IMG/VR virus record: IMGVR_UViG_3300020000_000032
Coordinates: 1 to 43,150 of that record
DNA: 43,150 nucleotides
Origin: a virus
Strand: one strand, 5' to 3'
Position numbers and translations under genes: made by a program. The notes under the pieces are model-generated. The model was not told the origin of the DNA, ran no database searches, and worked only from the letters and a program-made list of their open reading frames with translations. Below, piece by piece: positions 14,257-22,415 of the stretch (position 1 is the first letter of the stretch; every line of letters starts with the position of its first letter).

Positions 14257-14370
14257 CAAAAACTTTCTGGACCCCCGGTCCATTTAGTCCCTTGCAGAGG
14301 TATGCGAGGAATGCTACAACTCGTAGATCGTCAACGGGCCAACGCGCCCATTTCTCTAGGGGTTAACCAA

Positions 14371-14967
14371 ATGCTTTCTGAACTTTCTCTGGCACAGCTG
14401 AACGTTGCCTACAATCGTGCAGTGGCTGAACTGGCCCTGCCACTCAAGGAAATCAAGGGCTTCAAAGACAAGCCCTCTGGCGTGGCCCGGCTCACCAAGG
14501 TAATGGCTGATCACAATCTTGTGCTTGACGGCACCAAGCTGGTTAAGGCCAACGGCGCTGATACCACTGAGCCAGACGGCCTTGCCGGGCTCAACGCTGA
14601 CATGGCGGGCCTGAATGCCGCGCTGACGCCCGCCGCTGAGCCCACCAACGTGGTGGCGTTCAAGAAGCCCGTCAAGGCCGCGCCTGCGCCCAAGGCGGCC
14701 AAGCCCGCACCCAAGGCCAAGGTGGGCAAGCCGGTGGTGGTTGCCACCAAGCGCGTGCCGCTCAACAAGCGTGGGCCGCAGGCACAGTTTGCCGATCATC
14801 AGGTCATCACCCTGCTGGTGGCCAACCCCAAGAAGCCGGGCAGCATGGCGTTCAGGCGGTACAAGCTGTATGTGGATGGCATGACCGTGCGTGAGGCGCT
14901 TGACGCCGGGCTGCGCCGGGATGACTTCAGGTGGGACACCGCCAAGGGGCACATCAGCATCAAGTGA
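14371..14967 (+). CDS. Ala/Pro/Lys-linker protein with C-terminal NPK-GS-GMT module
   Basis: 198 residues from the ATG at 14371 (AGGGG 10 nt upstream); an in-frame start at 14302 lacks a binding site. Residues 1-60 form a helical domain (LSLAQLNVAYNRAVAEL, then IKGFKDKPSGVARLTKVM), a pattern seen in phage proteins often joined to a small C-terminal domain. Residues about 90-140 are a Lys/Ala/Pro-rich histone-H1-like linker (KAAPAPKAAKPAPKAKVGKP). The C-terminus is the module NPKKPGSMAFRRYKLYVDGMT ... RRDDFRWDTAKGHISIK. It stands alone between two leftward blocks with its own terminator, so it is separately expressed and probably abundant. Nucleic-acid binding is inferred from the linker. Confidence 0.85.
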   Translation: MLSELSLAQLNVAYNRAVAELALPLKEIKGFKDKPSGVARLTKVMADHNLVLDGTKLVKANGADTTEPDGLAGLNADMAGLNAALTPAAEPTNVVAFKKPVKAAPAPKAAKPAPKAKVGKPVVVATKRVPLNKRGPQAQFADHQVITLLVANPKKPGSMAFRRYKLYVDGMTVREALDAGLRRDDFRWDTAKGHISIK

Positions 14968-14974
14968 TCAAACA

Positions 14975-14996
14975 GGGCCCCTGCGGGGGCCCTTTT
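14975..14996 (+). terminator. Terminator after the isolated rightward gene
   Basis: GGGCCCC/GGGGCCC (14975-14981 with 14986-14992), 4-nt loop, followed by TTTT (14993-14996). The leftward gene at 14996 ends at this hairpin from the other side. Confidence 0.85.
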
Positions 14997-15283
14997 CAAT
15001 TCATCTGTACCCATGCCGCCCGCAGCTTCTGGCAGTCAGGGTCTTCACCGATCTCAATGAACTCCGCATCGGTGGGCTTGCGCTGCGCCAGCGCGGCGGG
15101 CAGCGCTGCATCGTAGACGGCCCACTCCCCACAGTAGAAGCACATGCTCACGTCACCGTCAGAGGGCGTCACCACCTCACCGGGCACGGCATTGCTGGCG
15201 CGGTCATTCTTGGCCCCGCACCACGGGCAGCGTGATATGATCTTATGGATAGACACGGACAGGCTCAAAGAACCAGACGGCAT
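14996..15283 (-). CDS. Zinc-ribbon phage protein, about 95 aa
   Basis: CPWC (about residues 19-22) and CFYC (48-51) form a four-Cys zinc ribbon; the C-terminal part (RKPTDAEFIEIGEDPDCQKL) is a helical segment. The ATG at 15283 overlaps the upstream gene by 41 bp; a GTG at 15256 is an alternative start that would shorten the overlap. Similar Cys-ribbon proteins occur near replication genes of podo- and siphoviruses. Role unknown. Confidence 0.75.
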   Translation of the reverse strand: MPSGSLSLSVSIHKIISRCPWCGAKNDRASNAVPGEVVTPSDGDVSMCFYCGEWAVYDAALPAALAQRKPTDAEFIEIGEDPDCQKLRAAWVQMN

Positions 15284-15794
15284 CGCCGGTCATATGCTCC
15301 TTACTCAGGTCAATGTCATCACGCGCCAGCAGGCGGTTGTTGTCAGGGTTGAACTTCAGCTTGGCCGCCCAACGTGTCACCTTGCCGCCGCCGCCGCGCT
15401 CACAGGTGTGCACCATCAACCCGTCTTCACGCCCCGGTATGTCACGCACCGGCACGTCAGGACGCTCCTGACCCACAGGCAGGCTGGCCATCCATATCTC
15501 TGAAATGAATGACACCATGGTCAGGCTGGGGTCCATGGCGCAAATCTCACGCACCAAGGTGAAGATCATGTGCTTGCGCGGCCCGGCGTCAAACATAGCC
15601 TCCATGACATGCACGGTGTCACCGCGCCGCATGTTGAAGTAGGTCACCGGGTTGGTATCGTAGCTGCCCTTGGTGGCGAACTTGGCCTGTGCAAACGTGA
15701 TGTTCCATTCATGGAACTGGTCAAGCGTCATCGGCTCCAGAAATTGCATAGGGTGAAAGTGAAGTGGCGAATCTATATCTGCTAATGTTCTCAT
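15243..15794 (-). CDS. Phage hypothetical protein, 183 aa
   Basis: Start at the ATG at 15794, 8 nt from AAAGGAG and overlapping the polymerase stop; an ATG at 15800 touches that site. The protein has RGDTVHVMEAMFDAGPRKHM and MDPSLTMVSFISEIWMAS in its centre and a glycine-rich CERGGGGKVTRW loop near 140. No motif recognised. Immediately downstream of PolA and tightly coupled, it may be a replication accessory protein. Confidence 0.7.
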   Translation of the reverse strand: MRTLADIDSPLHFHPMQFLEPMTLDQFHEWNITFAQAKFATKGSYDTNPVTYFNMRRGDTVHVMEAMFDAGPRKHMIFTLVREICAMDPSLTMVSFISEIWMASLPVGQERPDVPVRDIPGREDGLMVHTCERGGGGKVTRWAAKLKFNPDNNRLLARDDIDLSKEHMTGDAVWFFEPVRVYP

Positions 15795-17788
15795 GTCCAT
15801 GGCTCCTTTGCTTCACCCCATGTGGGCCCCACCTCAAAGTCAACGATTGTGGGCACCAGCAGCGGCGTTGTCTCAATCATAAGCTCCTGTACGTACAGCG
15901 CCACTGCCTTGTCAGCGGTGCTGATGCCCAGTTCATCGTGCAGCTGTATCAGCGGCGTGACGCCTGCCTGCCAGACCGCCAGCATGGCACGCTTGGTCTG
16001 CCGTGCCGCGCTGCCCTGCACCAGATTGTTCAGCGCCTTGCGGGTGTCAGCCCGCCGCAGCCGGGTCTGTGACCACGGGTGGTCGGGGTCAAGTTGGCGT
16101 TCCTTGGCCTTCTCAATGGTGGTTGGCTCCAGCTTCTTGCCAGCCATTTCTGCCTCGGCGCGCTCAGCGGGGTTGACGTAGCCGCCTTCCCATTGCGGGT
16201 AGTGCATGCGGGCCCCGTCGATCAGCCTGATGTAGCCGCGCATGTCGGCGGCGCGCTTGCACTTATCCTCAAGGCTCTTGATGTAGGGCAAGCGGTCATG
16301 ATAGTCCTGCAAGATCAGGTCAGCCTCATTCATGCTGACGCCCAACTCCTCAGCAAGGCTGCGCTTGCCCTTGCCGTAGGTCATGGCAAGGTTGAGTATC
16401 TTGGCGCGCGACCGGGGGAGGCCGGTCATGTCCGCCACCATCTGGTGGTAGTCAGTGCGCGGGTTGTCACGGTAGCGCGCCACGGCAGCCTCTGCGCCCT
16501 GCGCGCCCACCCGGCTGGCAAAATGCACGGTGACACGCGGCTCTTGCTGGCTGTAGTCCAGTGATACCCAGCGCTCACCGGGCTCAGGTAAAAAAGCCCG
16601 GCGTATTTTACCACCCATGGCGTCCTTGTCCGGGCTGGGCATCTGTTGCAGGGGCGGCTCGCTATAAGAGAACCGGTGACTACGGGTTCCCCCGGTCGTG
16701 TCACGGTATTGGTGGATCTCAGCGTGGATGCGCCCATCCACCGCGTAGCCCAGCAGATAGTTCTGGCAGAACTTGGCGGCGGCTTCCTCATACAGTTCAG
16801 CGGTGGCGCAGGCACGCGGCAGCGGGTGTTCGGCCTTTTCCATCCAGTCTTTGGTGAAGCTGCCCTGCTTGGCCTTGAGAGTCCGGGGGAACCATATGTG
16901 GCTCTGGGTGAACCACTGCTCCATCTGTTTGGGGCTGCGGATTTCAGTCATGCTGGCGGCGCGCTTGAGCTCCAGTAGCTCACCCACCTCAGCCAGCGCC
17001 GCGTCACGCAGGCCGTGGAACTCACCGATCAGCTGCTCAACATAGTCAAGATCCAGCCTGATGCCGCGCTTGCGCATGGCCACCACCATGGGCACCAGAC
17101 CCATTTCAGTCTCATAGGCTTGCATGAGCTCCTGCTCGCGCATCAGCGGCAGGGTGTGCTGCCACAGCGCCAGCGTTTGTACGGCATCAACCGTGGCGTA
17201 GGGTGCCGCAAATTCGGCGGGCACCATGCTGATGAACTCACGTGCCTTTTTAGGATCATAACCCGCCGCCTCAACGGCATCTGTCAGCATGCGGGTATCC
17301 TTGCCCGGCAACCCTATGCGGTGGCAGCAATCGTCAAGACTGTAGTTGTATTCAGTTTCATCCACCATCACGCAGGCGGCCAGCGTGCAGTTGATGTCAG
17401 CGCCGGTCAGGTCAGCGCCCATGCGGGTCAGCCAGCCATAGTCATAGGCGGCACTATGGAACACCAGTCTGGTGCCACTCTTGGCCAGATCGGTGATCCA
17501 TGCCACCGCCTGCTCTTGCGCAAAATTGACGGTGTTGGGGTGGTTGATGGGCGCATAGCCGTTGCTGCCCTCAGCTGCCCAGCTGATGCCACAGACATAA
17601 CCTTCTTGAGCAAAGGCCCAGCCGGGACCGATCTTCTTGATCAGGCCCCGGTCAAAGGTTTCACAGTCAAGCACCACCACGGGCCTGCCACGCAGGTCGG
17701 GTAGCTCAGTGGGGGGTAGCCACTCACTGGTGGGACCGTACAGGCCCAGCTGCCCTTCCATATGGCGGCGCTTCTTGTACTTGGGCAC
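15791..17788 (-). CDS. polA: Family A DNA polymerase with 3'-5' exonuclease domain
   Basis: 665 residues, starting at GTG 17788 (an in-frame ATG nine codons on is possible). Exonuclease: VVVLDCETFDRGL (Exo I), FHSAAYDYGWL (Exo II), YATVDAVQTLALW (Exo III), so proofreading appears intact. Polymerase: motif A WVSLDYSQQEPRV, motif B RAKILNLAMTYGKGKRSLAEEL, motif C PLIQLHDELGIS with the catalytic HDE. No 5'-3' exonuclease domain. Motif A has Gln and Pro where cellular PolI has Ile and Leu, a variant I believe is common in phages. This is the replicative polymerase candidate; no family B or C polymerase is present. Clustered with genes for nucleotide metabolism. Confidence 0.95.
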   Translation of the reverse strand: MPKYKKRRHMEGQLGLYGPTSEWLPPTELPDLRGRPVVVLDCETFDRGLIKKIGPGWAFAQEGYVCGISWAAEGSNGYAPINHPNTVNFAQEQAVAWITDLAKSGTRLVFHSAAYDYGWLTRMGADLTGADINCTLAACVMVDETEYNYSLDDCCHRIGLPGKDTRMLTDAVEAAGYDPKKAREFISMVPAEFAAPYATVDAVQTLALWQHTLPLMREQELMQAYETEMGLVPMVVAMRKRGIRLDLDYVEQLIGEFHGLRDAALAEVGELLELKRAASMTEIRSPKQMEQWFTQSHIWFPRTLKAKQGSFTKDWMEKAEHPLPRACATAELYEEAAAKFCQNYLLGYAVDGRIHAEIHQYRDTTGGTRSHRFSYSEPPLQQMPSPDKDAMGGKIRRAFLPEPGERWVSLDYSQQEPRVTVHFASRVGAQGAEAAVARYRDNPRTDYHQMVADMTGLPRSRAKILNLAMTYGKGKRSLAEELGVSMNEADLILQDYHDRLPYIKSLEDKCKRAADMRGYIRLIDGARMHYPQWEGGYVNPAERAEAEMAGKKLEPTTIEKAKERQLDPDHPWSQTRLRRADTRKALNNLVQGSAARQTKRAMLAVWQAGVTPLIQLHDELGISTADKAVALYVQELMIETTPLLVPTIVDFEVGPTWGEAKEPWT

Positions 17789-17790
17789 GG

Positions 17791-18432
17791 CTAGAACTGG
17801 GGCTGATTGCTCTCAAGCTCACGCCGCAGTTCTTCAGCCAAGGCTTCTGTGCTGGCCTCATTATGCTGGCCACCGTCTTCAGGCGTGCCCACAGCGGGCC
17901 GCTGGGGCGCACCAGACGGTTCATCACCATCTTGTGACCTACGGGGCCGCCAAGGCCGCTCAGGCGCGTCTGTGGCCTTGGGCAGTGTCTGAGTGCGCCC
18001 AATGCCCTGCCGCCCGCTGTTGAGGTCCCTAGCCATGGTAGCGGCGGCCTCTGACCGCTGGCTCTGGTCACGCATGATCTGTTGCACGCGTGCCTTGGCC
18101 TCGTCACGGGTTATGTGCCACGCCACCGCCAGCGCGCTGTAGACATCAGAGCCATCGTAGGGCGTCACCGGCTTGCGCAGGCGGTCAGCCACCAGCTTGG
18201 CGTAACCGGCAATGTCGTCCCAGTGATCAGGCTCAGACGCATCACCGCAGACGATGCGCGCCATCTTGTGCGCCACCATGTACAGGGCATGCCGGTGCTG
18301 GTCACTCAGCGTGGACCAGTTGCGTTCATGCTGCAAGGCACGCATGATCACCCACGTTGCCCGGCTGTTCTCAGCAAACTCGCCGTGCACAGATGGGCGC
18401 TGGTTCAATATTTCGGTCACTTTATCCAACAT
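17791..18432 (-). CDS. DUF6378-like phage protein, 213 aa
   Basis: The first 100 residues show RPSVHGEFAENSRATWVI, a hydrophobic helical core (HRHALYMVAHKMARIVCGD) and DHWDDIAGYAKLVADRL, the pattern of a small conserved phage domain I recall as DUF6378. Residues 125-213 are low-complexity, Pro/Gln/Glu-rich and probably disordered. AAGGAG lies 5 nt before the ATG and overlaps the HD gene's last codons. It sits between PolA and the HD hydrolase, suggesting a nucleotide or replication link, otherwise unknown. Confidence 0.65.
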   Translation of the reverse strand: MLDKVTEILNQRPSVHGEFAENSRATWVIMRALQHERNWSTLSDQHRHALYMVAHKMARIVCGDASEPDHWDDIAGYAKLVADRLRKPVTPYDGSDVYSALAVAWHITRDEAKARVQQIMRDQSQRSEAAATMARDLNSGRQGIGRTQTLPKATDAPERPWRPRRSQDGDEPSGAPQRPAVGTPEDGGQHNEASTEALAEELRRELESNQPQF

Positions 18433-19004
18433 TAATTCTCCTTGTATAGTTGCGCCAGCACAGCTGCGTGGCGGTCCTCTTGTTGCTCAACCCAAGCATA
18501 CACTCGGTTGCGTTCACCTTCAGCCTCAATCTCATTGACCAGCTTGAGCGCCGCCTGCCGGGTGCGCAGTATGATGGGCTCGGCCAACAGATTGCCCAGC
18601 TGGCGTTCAACCATGCCAAACAGCATCATTTCAAACAGGTCACAAATCTTGATGCGCCGCTTCACGTCAGGATGCAGCACGGGCACATATAAATCCATGG
18701 CCTCAAGCGCCTTGAACTCAACCGCCTCAATGGCGGTCTTCAGGTCGGGGTTCTTGCTCTTGGTAGGGAACGGGATGTCACCCGTCACCAGTTCAGCCGC
18801 GTCGTGCAGCCTGATGAACCGCTCAACCGGGCTGCTGAGTTCACCCCAAATCTGCTGGTAGACCAGCGCTACCTGCCAGCAATGCTCGCCCACGGTCTGG
18901 CTCTGGATGGTCGGCCATGTGTGGTAGCGTTTGACGCGGCCTGCAAAGGCCACGTTGTCCGTTACACCGTCACTCACTGTACGCTCACTCGTCTTCGTCA
19001 ACAT
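18432..19004 (-). CDS. HD-domain phosphohydrolase (YfbR-like)
   Basis: 190 residues from ATG 19004 (longer upstream frame discarded since it overlaps the zinc-finger gene). HD-domain ligands are visible: QTVGEHCWQVALV (His), RLHDAAELVTGDIP (His-Asp) and IKICDLFEMMLF (distal Asp). YfbR-type enzymes remove the 5'-phosphate from deoxyribonucleoside monophosphates; HD proteins in modified-base phages often clear the canonical dNTP or dNMP pool. Either job would suit this phage. It belongs to the leftward operon running from the thymidylate-synthase-like gene to PolA. Confidence 0.8.
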   Translation of the reverse strand: MLTKTSERTVSDGVTDNVAFAGRVKRYHTWPTIQSQTVGEHCWQVALVYQQIWGELSSPVERFIRLHDAAELVTGDIPFPTKSKNPDLKTAIEAVEFKALEAMDLYVPVLHPDVKRRIKICDLFEMMLFGMVERQLGNLLAEPIILRTRQAALKLVNEIEAEGERNRVYAWVEQQEDRHAAVLAQLYKEN

Positions 19005-19305
19005 AACCCTTTCCTGCCTTCCCTTGCTTGGCTTTGCCGCTTGGTGCGGCGTCGTCATCATCAACCTCACGCAGCCGCGCCTTGGCTGCCTTGCGTTCTG
19101 ACTGCGGCAGCGGCGTGTGCGCTATGGCGTCAGTGGCCCGCGCCACGCTGGCCGCGCTGGCGCGCACATTCACCTCAACGCGCCCGGTGCCGCCGCACAT
19201 TTCACACTCACGCTCAGCATCAGCGCTGGGCGTGCTGTAGACGCGCCCGCTGCCGTGGCAGGCGGCGCAGTCAATGATCTTTCTGACCGTGCGGAAGATG
19301 CTCAT
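18985..19305 (-). CDS. DnaJ-type zinc-finger-like protein, 106 aa
   Basis: Two CxxCxGxG units, CAACHGSGRV (about 13-22) and CEMCGGTGRV (about 34-43), form half of a DnaJ Cys-rich zinc domain. The rest is a basic/acidic low-complexity tail (KAAKARLREVDDDDAAP, KAKQGKAGKG) with an acidic end. Such short proteins in phages may act in nucleic acid or protein binding. Its stop overlaps the HD gene, its start overlaps the next gene. Confidence 0.75.
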   Translation of the reverse strand: MSIFRTVRKIIDCAACHGSGRVYSTPSADAERECEMCGGTGRVEVNVRASAASVARATDAIAHTPLPQSERKAAKARLREVDDDDAAPSGKAKQGKAGKGYVDEDE

Positions 19306-19544
19306 CTGGTTATTTCTCCTGTTCGATGGTACTCACGCAGCGCCTGTTGCAAACCAGCCAGATAACCATCCTTAAATCCATCTGTATAGCCGGTAAAAAA
19401 GCCTGCAAGCGCAGCTTTGCTTGTTACCCCTTTAGGTACATACGGTCTTCCTGTGCCTGAGTACCCGTCAAAACCTATCGTATAGCCTATGTCATAACCA
19501 ACGTCGTATTGCTGGTCATATTCCACGCTCATCTTTGTTACCAT
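19302..19544 (-). CDS. Gly-Tyr repeat protein, 80 aa
   Basis: Alternating aromatic/Gly pattern YDVGYDIGYTIGFDGYSG near the N-terminus and FFTGYTDGFKDGYLAGL near the C-terminus, giving roughly [Y/F]-x-x-G-[Y/F] repeats at 4-residue spacing, compatible with helices having a small-residue face. Start could also be the ATG four codons on; neither has a strong ribosome binding site. AT-richer than its neighbours. Unknown function. Confidence 0.6.
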   Translation of the reverse strand: MVTKMSVEYDQQYDVGYDIGYTIGFDGYSGTGRPYVPKGVTSKAALAGFFTGYTDGFKDGYLAGLQQALREYHRTGEITR

Positions 19545-19677
19545 CTACGTCACAGCGTGGGTAACGGTAACCGTCCTCACGTGACAGGTAAGCGTTCTGG
19601 TTCAAGATTTCCCTGCCGATGCGCTCACGCCAACGGTCAAGCCGCCGCTCACGCCAGCGCCGCCACCATTTCATCAT
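19516..19677 (-). CDS. Small Trp/Arg-rich protein, 53 aa
   Basis: ATG at 19677 overlaps the TS-like gene stop (ATGA). Begins MMKWWRRWRERRLDRWRERI, a strongly cationic amphipathic helix with six Trp/Arg alternations, then LNQNAYLSREDGYRYPRC. Could bind membranes or nucleic acid. A longer frame to 19713 would sit inside the upstream gene and is not preferred. Confidence 0.6.
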   Translation of the reverse strand: MMKWWRRWRERRLDRWRERIGREILNQNAYLSREDGYRYPRCDVDGNKDERGI

Positions 19678-20699
19678 GCGTTTTCCCTTACCTTTGCCTT
19701 GCGATCCAACCACGCCATGGTGGCCATGCGCCAGTCAGGCGCGTGGATATTTCTGGCCCACGCCATGGCTGACGTGTTGGCGTTGCCTGCCCGGCGCTCA
19801 ATGTTGGCCATGTACATGGGCCATGCCGTGCCGCTCAGAAACGTGTTCTTGAACCTGTCCGCCATGGCCGCCTCAGGGTCATCCACGTAGGCGCGCACCT
19901 CACGGTCAAAGCTGGTGGGGTCAGCCACCAGCTGCGTGGTGCCGGGGTAGCCGTTCATGATGCCCGCCTGCGCCCCCACAGGGTCCGCCAGATGCGCGGT
20001 GTTGTCGTACATATGCCAGTTGAAGCTGAACTGCGTCAGCCGCCCCATGGGCACGCCCAGCCGCGCCGCCAGATATTCCTGCAAGATGCTGAAGTGCACG
20101 GCATTGGCCCCGTAGCAGCCCCACACGATGTCATTGCTGCGGCAGCACACCGCCATGTCCAGTTCCATATTTGAATGCAGGCGCAGGTAGATGTGGGTGT
20201 TGCAGGGCTTATCCTTCAGGTGCGGCTGGTCAAGGTCTTGCTCGCCGTCCCACATCTGAATGACCGCCTGCCGCGTGCCGGGGTCACGCGCCAGCATGTC
20301 AACCACCACGTCAAGCTGGTCTAGCTCACCAATGCGGTCACCGCCTACGCTGAAGCTGCCCGCAAAGTGCTGACGCCACCGGTAGCCGTAGGCCCCGTGC
20401 TGGTGGCCGTCAGGCTCAGCAAAGCGCTGGCTGAAATCACTGACGAACTGGTCAAGCCATTTGGCGTCATTGCGCCCGGCCAGCATCCATAGCGCTTCAT
20501 GCAGGTGGAACACAGGGTTGGCGTTGCGCACCGGGTCAAACAGCACCCGCTGGCGCGGGTTGTCATAGATGGTGGTCACCGGGCCCGGCATCACCAGAAC
20601 GCGCCCGGCGCGGCTGTCTTCAGGCACGCCCAGCCGTCTGATCAGGTTCATAGCCTCAGCCCATGCGTAATTGACGTTGCCTGCATGAATGGTGAACAA
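19674..20699 (-). CDS. Thymidylate synthase-like enzyme; candidate dUMP hydroxymethylase
   Basis: 341 residues from TTG at 20699, chosen because GAGGAG lies 6 nt upstream; a longer frame to 20735 also begins with TTG but has no site. ThyA-family landmarks: AYGYRWR, DPGTRQAVIQMWD, KPCNTHIYLRL with the catalytic Cys (about residue 166), CCRSNDIVWGCYGANAVHFS (nucleotide-binding R-S-x-D and Asn), and the terminal Asp/Tyr regions. The sequence departs from canonical TS (PCHxxxQF and GLPFNIASY are absent), as in phage enzymes that hydroxymethylate dUMP or dCMP. Retention of Asn in the YGAN segment favours a uracil over a cytosine substrate. Its location in an operon with an hmdU-kinase-like protein supports hmdUMP synthesis, but plain TS activity is not excluded. 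Confidence 0.8.
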   Translation of the reverse strand: MFTIHAGNVNYAWAEAMNLIRRLGVPEDSRAGRVLVMPGPVTTIYDNPRQRVLFDPVRNANPVFHLHEALWMLAGRNDAKWLDQFVSDFSQRFAEPDGHQHGAYGYRWRQHFAGSFSVGGDRIGELDQLDVVVDMLARDPGTRQAVIQMWDGEQDLDQPHLKDKPCNTHIYLRLHSNMELDMAVCCRSNDIVWGCYGANAVHFSILQEYLAARLGVPMGRLTQFSFNWHMYDNTAHLADPVGAQAGIMNGYPGTTQLVADPTSFDREVRAYVDDPEAAMADRFKNTFLSGTAWPMYMANIERRAGNANTSAMAWARNIHAPDWRMATMAWLDRKAKVRENA

Positions 20700-20770
20700 A
20701 TCAAACTCCTCAAAAAAAGTGGTGACAGGGGGCAAAGGACCCTTGAGGGAAATCCCCCTGTCACCGGGCT

Positions 20771-20802
20771 TGCATACATGCTTCGTATTTATGGGGTATG
20801 CA
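20771..20802. promoter_or_regulatory. Inverted repeat TGCATAC / GTATGCA upstream of the TS-like gene
   Basis: Arms at 20771-20777 and 20796-20802 in the 185-bp gap between the genes at 20699 and 20885. The gap also holds purine-rich GGGGAGGTAGGGAGG near 20860 but no clean promoter boxes. Operator or leader hairpin. Confidence 0.4.
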
Positions 20803-20884
20803 CTTTCCTAGCCGTGTCACCTTGACCCCTCTAGTAGTACCGGGGATGCGTAACCCGGTGGGGAGGTAGGGAGGTGACTTTCCG

Positions 20885-21166
20885 TTATCGGGCTGGCCGC
20901 TCGCCCTCAATGAAACCCTCCCCTGATGGGTCTACCTGCTTTAACTCCTTTAGCCATTGTGACAGTGAGTAATGCCACTGGTCTACCGGCGTGTGATTAT
21001 CGCTCTGTGTATGATCAGTCATGTTGCTGCCGCAGCAACAGACACCGCTGCTGACCGGCGCATTCTTCACGAACGCAGCAAACTCTCGGTACTTCTCAAT
21101 GCGTGCCACCGCCGCATCAAAAAATGCATGGATTTCTGCCTCAGCTTGTTCAACGCGCCGGTTCAT
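20885..21166 (-). CDS. Conserved phage protein with VCCCG motif, 93 aa
   Basis: N-terminal helix EAEIHAFFDAAVARIEKYREF, then GVCCCGSNMTDHTQSDNHTP and VDQWHYSLSQWLKEL. The C-C-C-G-x-x-M-x-x-H...H-x-P-x-D arrangement, with three Cys and two His, could bind a metal ion; I recall it in many phage genomes without known function. Overlaps the kinase-like gene by ATGA. Confidence 0.75.
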   Translation of the reverse strand: MNRRVEQAEAEIHAFFDAAVARIEKYREFAAFVKNAPVSSGVCCCGSNMTDHTQSDNHTPVDQWHYSLSQWLKELKQVDPSGEGFIEGERPAR

Positions 21167-21741
21167 AGCCCCAACAACTCCTTGACACGCGGCAGCGCCG
21201 TCTCACGGCTGTGTGTCTCAACCTTGATGCCCACCGCCTGATTGCTGCGGCTGGTGGTGAACAGTGCCTTATGCTTACGCTCGGTATGATACAGGTCAAG
21301 CGGCTTGGTATTGCCCTTGGCCGCCCGCCGTGCTTGGATTGACTGCACACATTCATCAAGACTGGTATCCAATTGAATGACTGTCAAGTCTGGTCCCATG
21401 GCCAGCAGGCGCTTCTGGCCGTAGCTGCTGACAGCAATGCCTTCCCACAACACAGACTGGCCCTGCGCCGCCTCAGCGCTGATCTTGGCGCACACCTCAT
21501 CAGGCCCGCCCGGCCAGCCACCTATGGTGTCACAGCCGCCGCACTGCGTCTCATAGCGGCCCATGATGGTAACCGGGGGAGACAGCCAGCGGTATCCCCC
21601 GGTCTTGCGGATGCCCTGCTTGTTGGCGGGCCCCAAGGCAAAAGGCACGGATGTGTACAACCCGCCCAGCGCGGCAATCACTTGCTCGGCAATATAGGTC
21701 TTGCCGCTGCCGCCCGTGCCCCTGATCAGAACTATGGCCAT
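21163..21741 (-). CDS. P-loop kinase; candidate 5-hydroxymethyl-dU DNA kinase (HMUdK)
   Basis: 192 residues from ATG 21741. Walker A RGTGGSGKT (residues 7-15) matches the R-G-T-x-G-S-G-K signature I associate with HMUdKs. Residues about 68-110 read CGGCDTIGGWPGGPDEVCAK then GQSVLWEGIAVSSYG; the CGGCDTI and VLxEGxxxS blocks fit the same family, and IQLDTSLDECVQSIQARR is a lid-like segment. In phages such as ViI and M6 HMUdK pyrophosphorylates 5-hmdU in DNA, creating a leaving group for later enzymes. Here it is two genes from the TS-like enzyme. A generic nucleoside or polynucleotide kinase is the alternative. Confidence 0.65.
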   Translation of the reverse strand: MAIVLIRGTGGSGKTYIAEQVIAALGGLYTSVPFALGPANKQGIRKTGGYRWLSPPVTIMGRYETQCGGCDTIGGWPGGPDEVCAKISAEAAQGQSVLWEGIAVSSYGQKRLLAMGPDLTVIQLDTSLDECVQSIQARRAAKGNTKPLDLYHTERKHKALFTTSRSNQAVGIKVETHSRETALPRVKELLGL

Positions 21742-21743
21742 GG

Positions 21744-22415
21744 TCAATCCGTTGGTCTGTCAGGGTCAGCCGGGTCAAAGGCCATGAAGTAGTCAGCGTC
21801 CATCGGCCACGGTATGGGGTCACCATTGGCGTCTCTGCGCGGCTCTGACTTCATTGCTTCACTTATTCTACCGCTGCGCAGTGCATCACTGATCCGCGCG
21901 CCTTCTTTGGCAAGCAGCCGCTTGACCTGCACTTCCAGCTCCTTGGCGCGCTCCTTCCAATCGTCGCGGTTGCTCTCGGTTTTGTAGATACGCTCGTTCA
22001 GCCGCTCTACCTCTGCCTCCTTCAGCAGTAAGTCTTGCCCATTGTTCAGCGCCGCTTGCGCGAGGCCACGGCACTGCTCCTCCAGCCGCTCGACCTCTGT
22101 TTTCAGCTTGCGGATTTCTGCATTGGCATCTGCCGGTCGCCAAGAAGTAGCGTCTTCTTGCTTCAGCCGCTCTATCTCTGCCTTGGCTTTCTCGAGTTCG
22201 ACCATGCTGGGGCCAAGCAGTTCCGCTGCACGGTGTATCAGGTCTTCATAGCGCCTGATGTCTTCAGCCTTGTTCTCAAGCAGCTTGATCTGATCCTCAA
22301 GCTTGATCACCTTGGCATATAGCCGGTCAAGCTCCTCAGCTGCGTCTATCAGCAAGGGCACGTCAGTCAGGTCGTTATGGTAGGCTTGACGCAGCTTTTC
22401 AGGTATGACGCTCAT
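21744..22415 (-). CDS. Coiled-coil protein, 223 aa
   Basis: Residues about 20-170 are heptad-rich (AEELDRLYAKVIKLEDQI, ELEKAKAEIERLKQE, RKLKTEVERLEEQCRG, EAEVERLNERIYKTE), predicting a long parallel coiled coil; the C-terminal 40 residues are Pro/Asp-rich and flexible. Such proteins act as scaffolds or tethers. Located immediately before the kinase-like gene (stop overlap), so it could be an accessory of that enzyme, but nothing in the sequence proves it. Start at ATG 22415 by TGATG overlap. Confidence 0.75.
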   Translation of the reverse strand: MSVIPEKLRQAYHNDLTDVPLLIDAAEELDRLYAKVIKLEDQIKLLENKAEDIRRYEDLIHRAAELLGPSMVELEKAKAEIERLKQEDATSWRPADANAEIRKLKTEVERLEEQCRGLAQAALNNGQDLLLKEAEVERLNERIYKTESNRDDWKERAKELEVQVKRLLAKEGARISDALRSGRISEAMKSEPRRDANGDPIPWPMDADYFMAFDPADPDRPTD

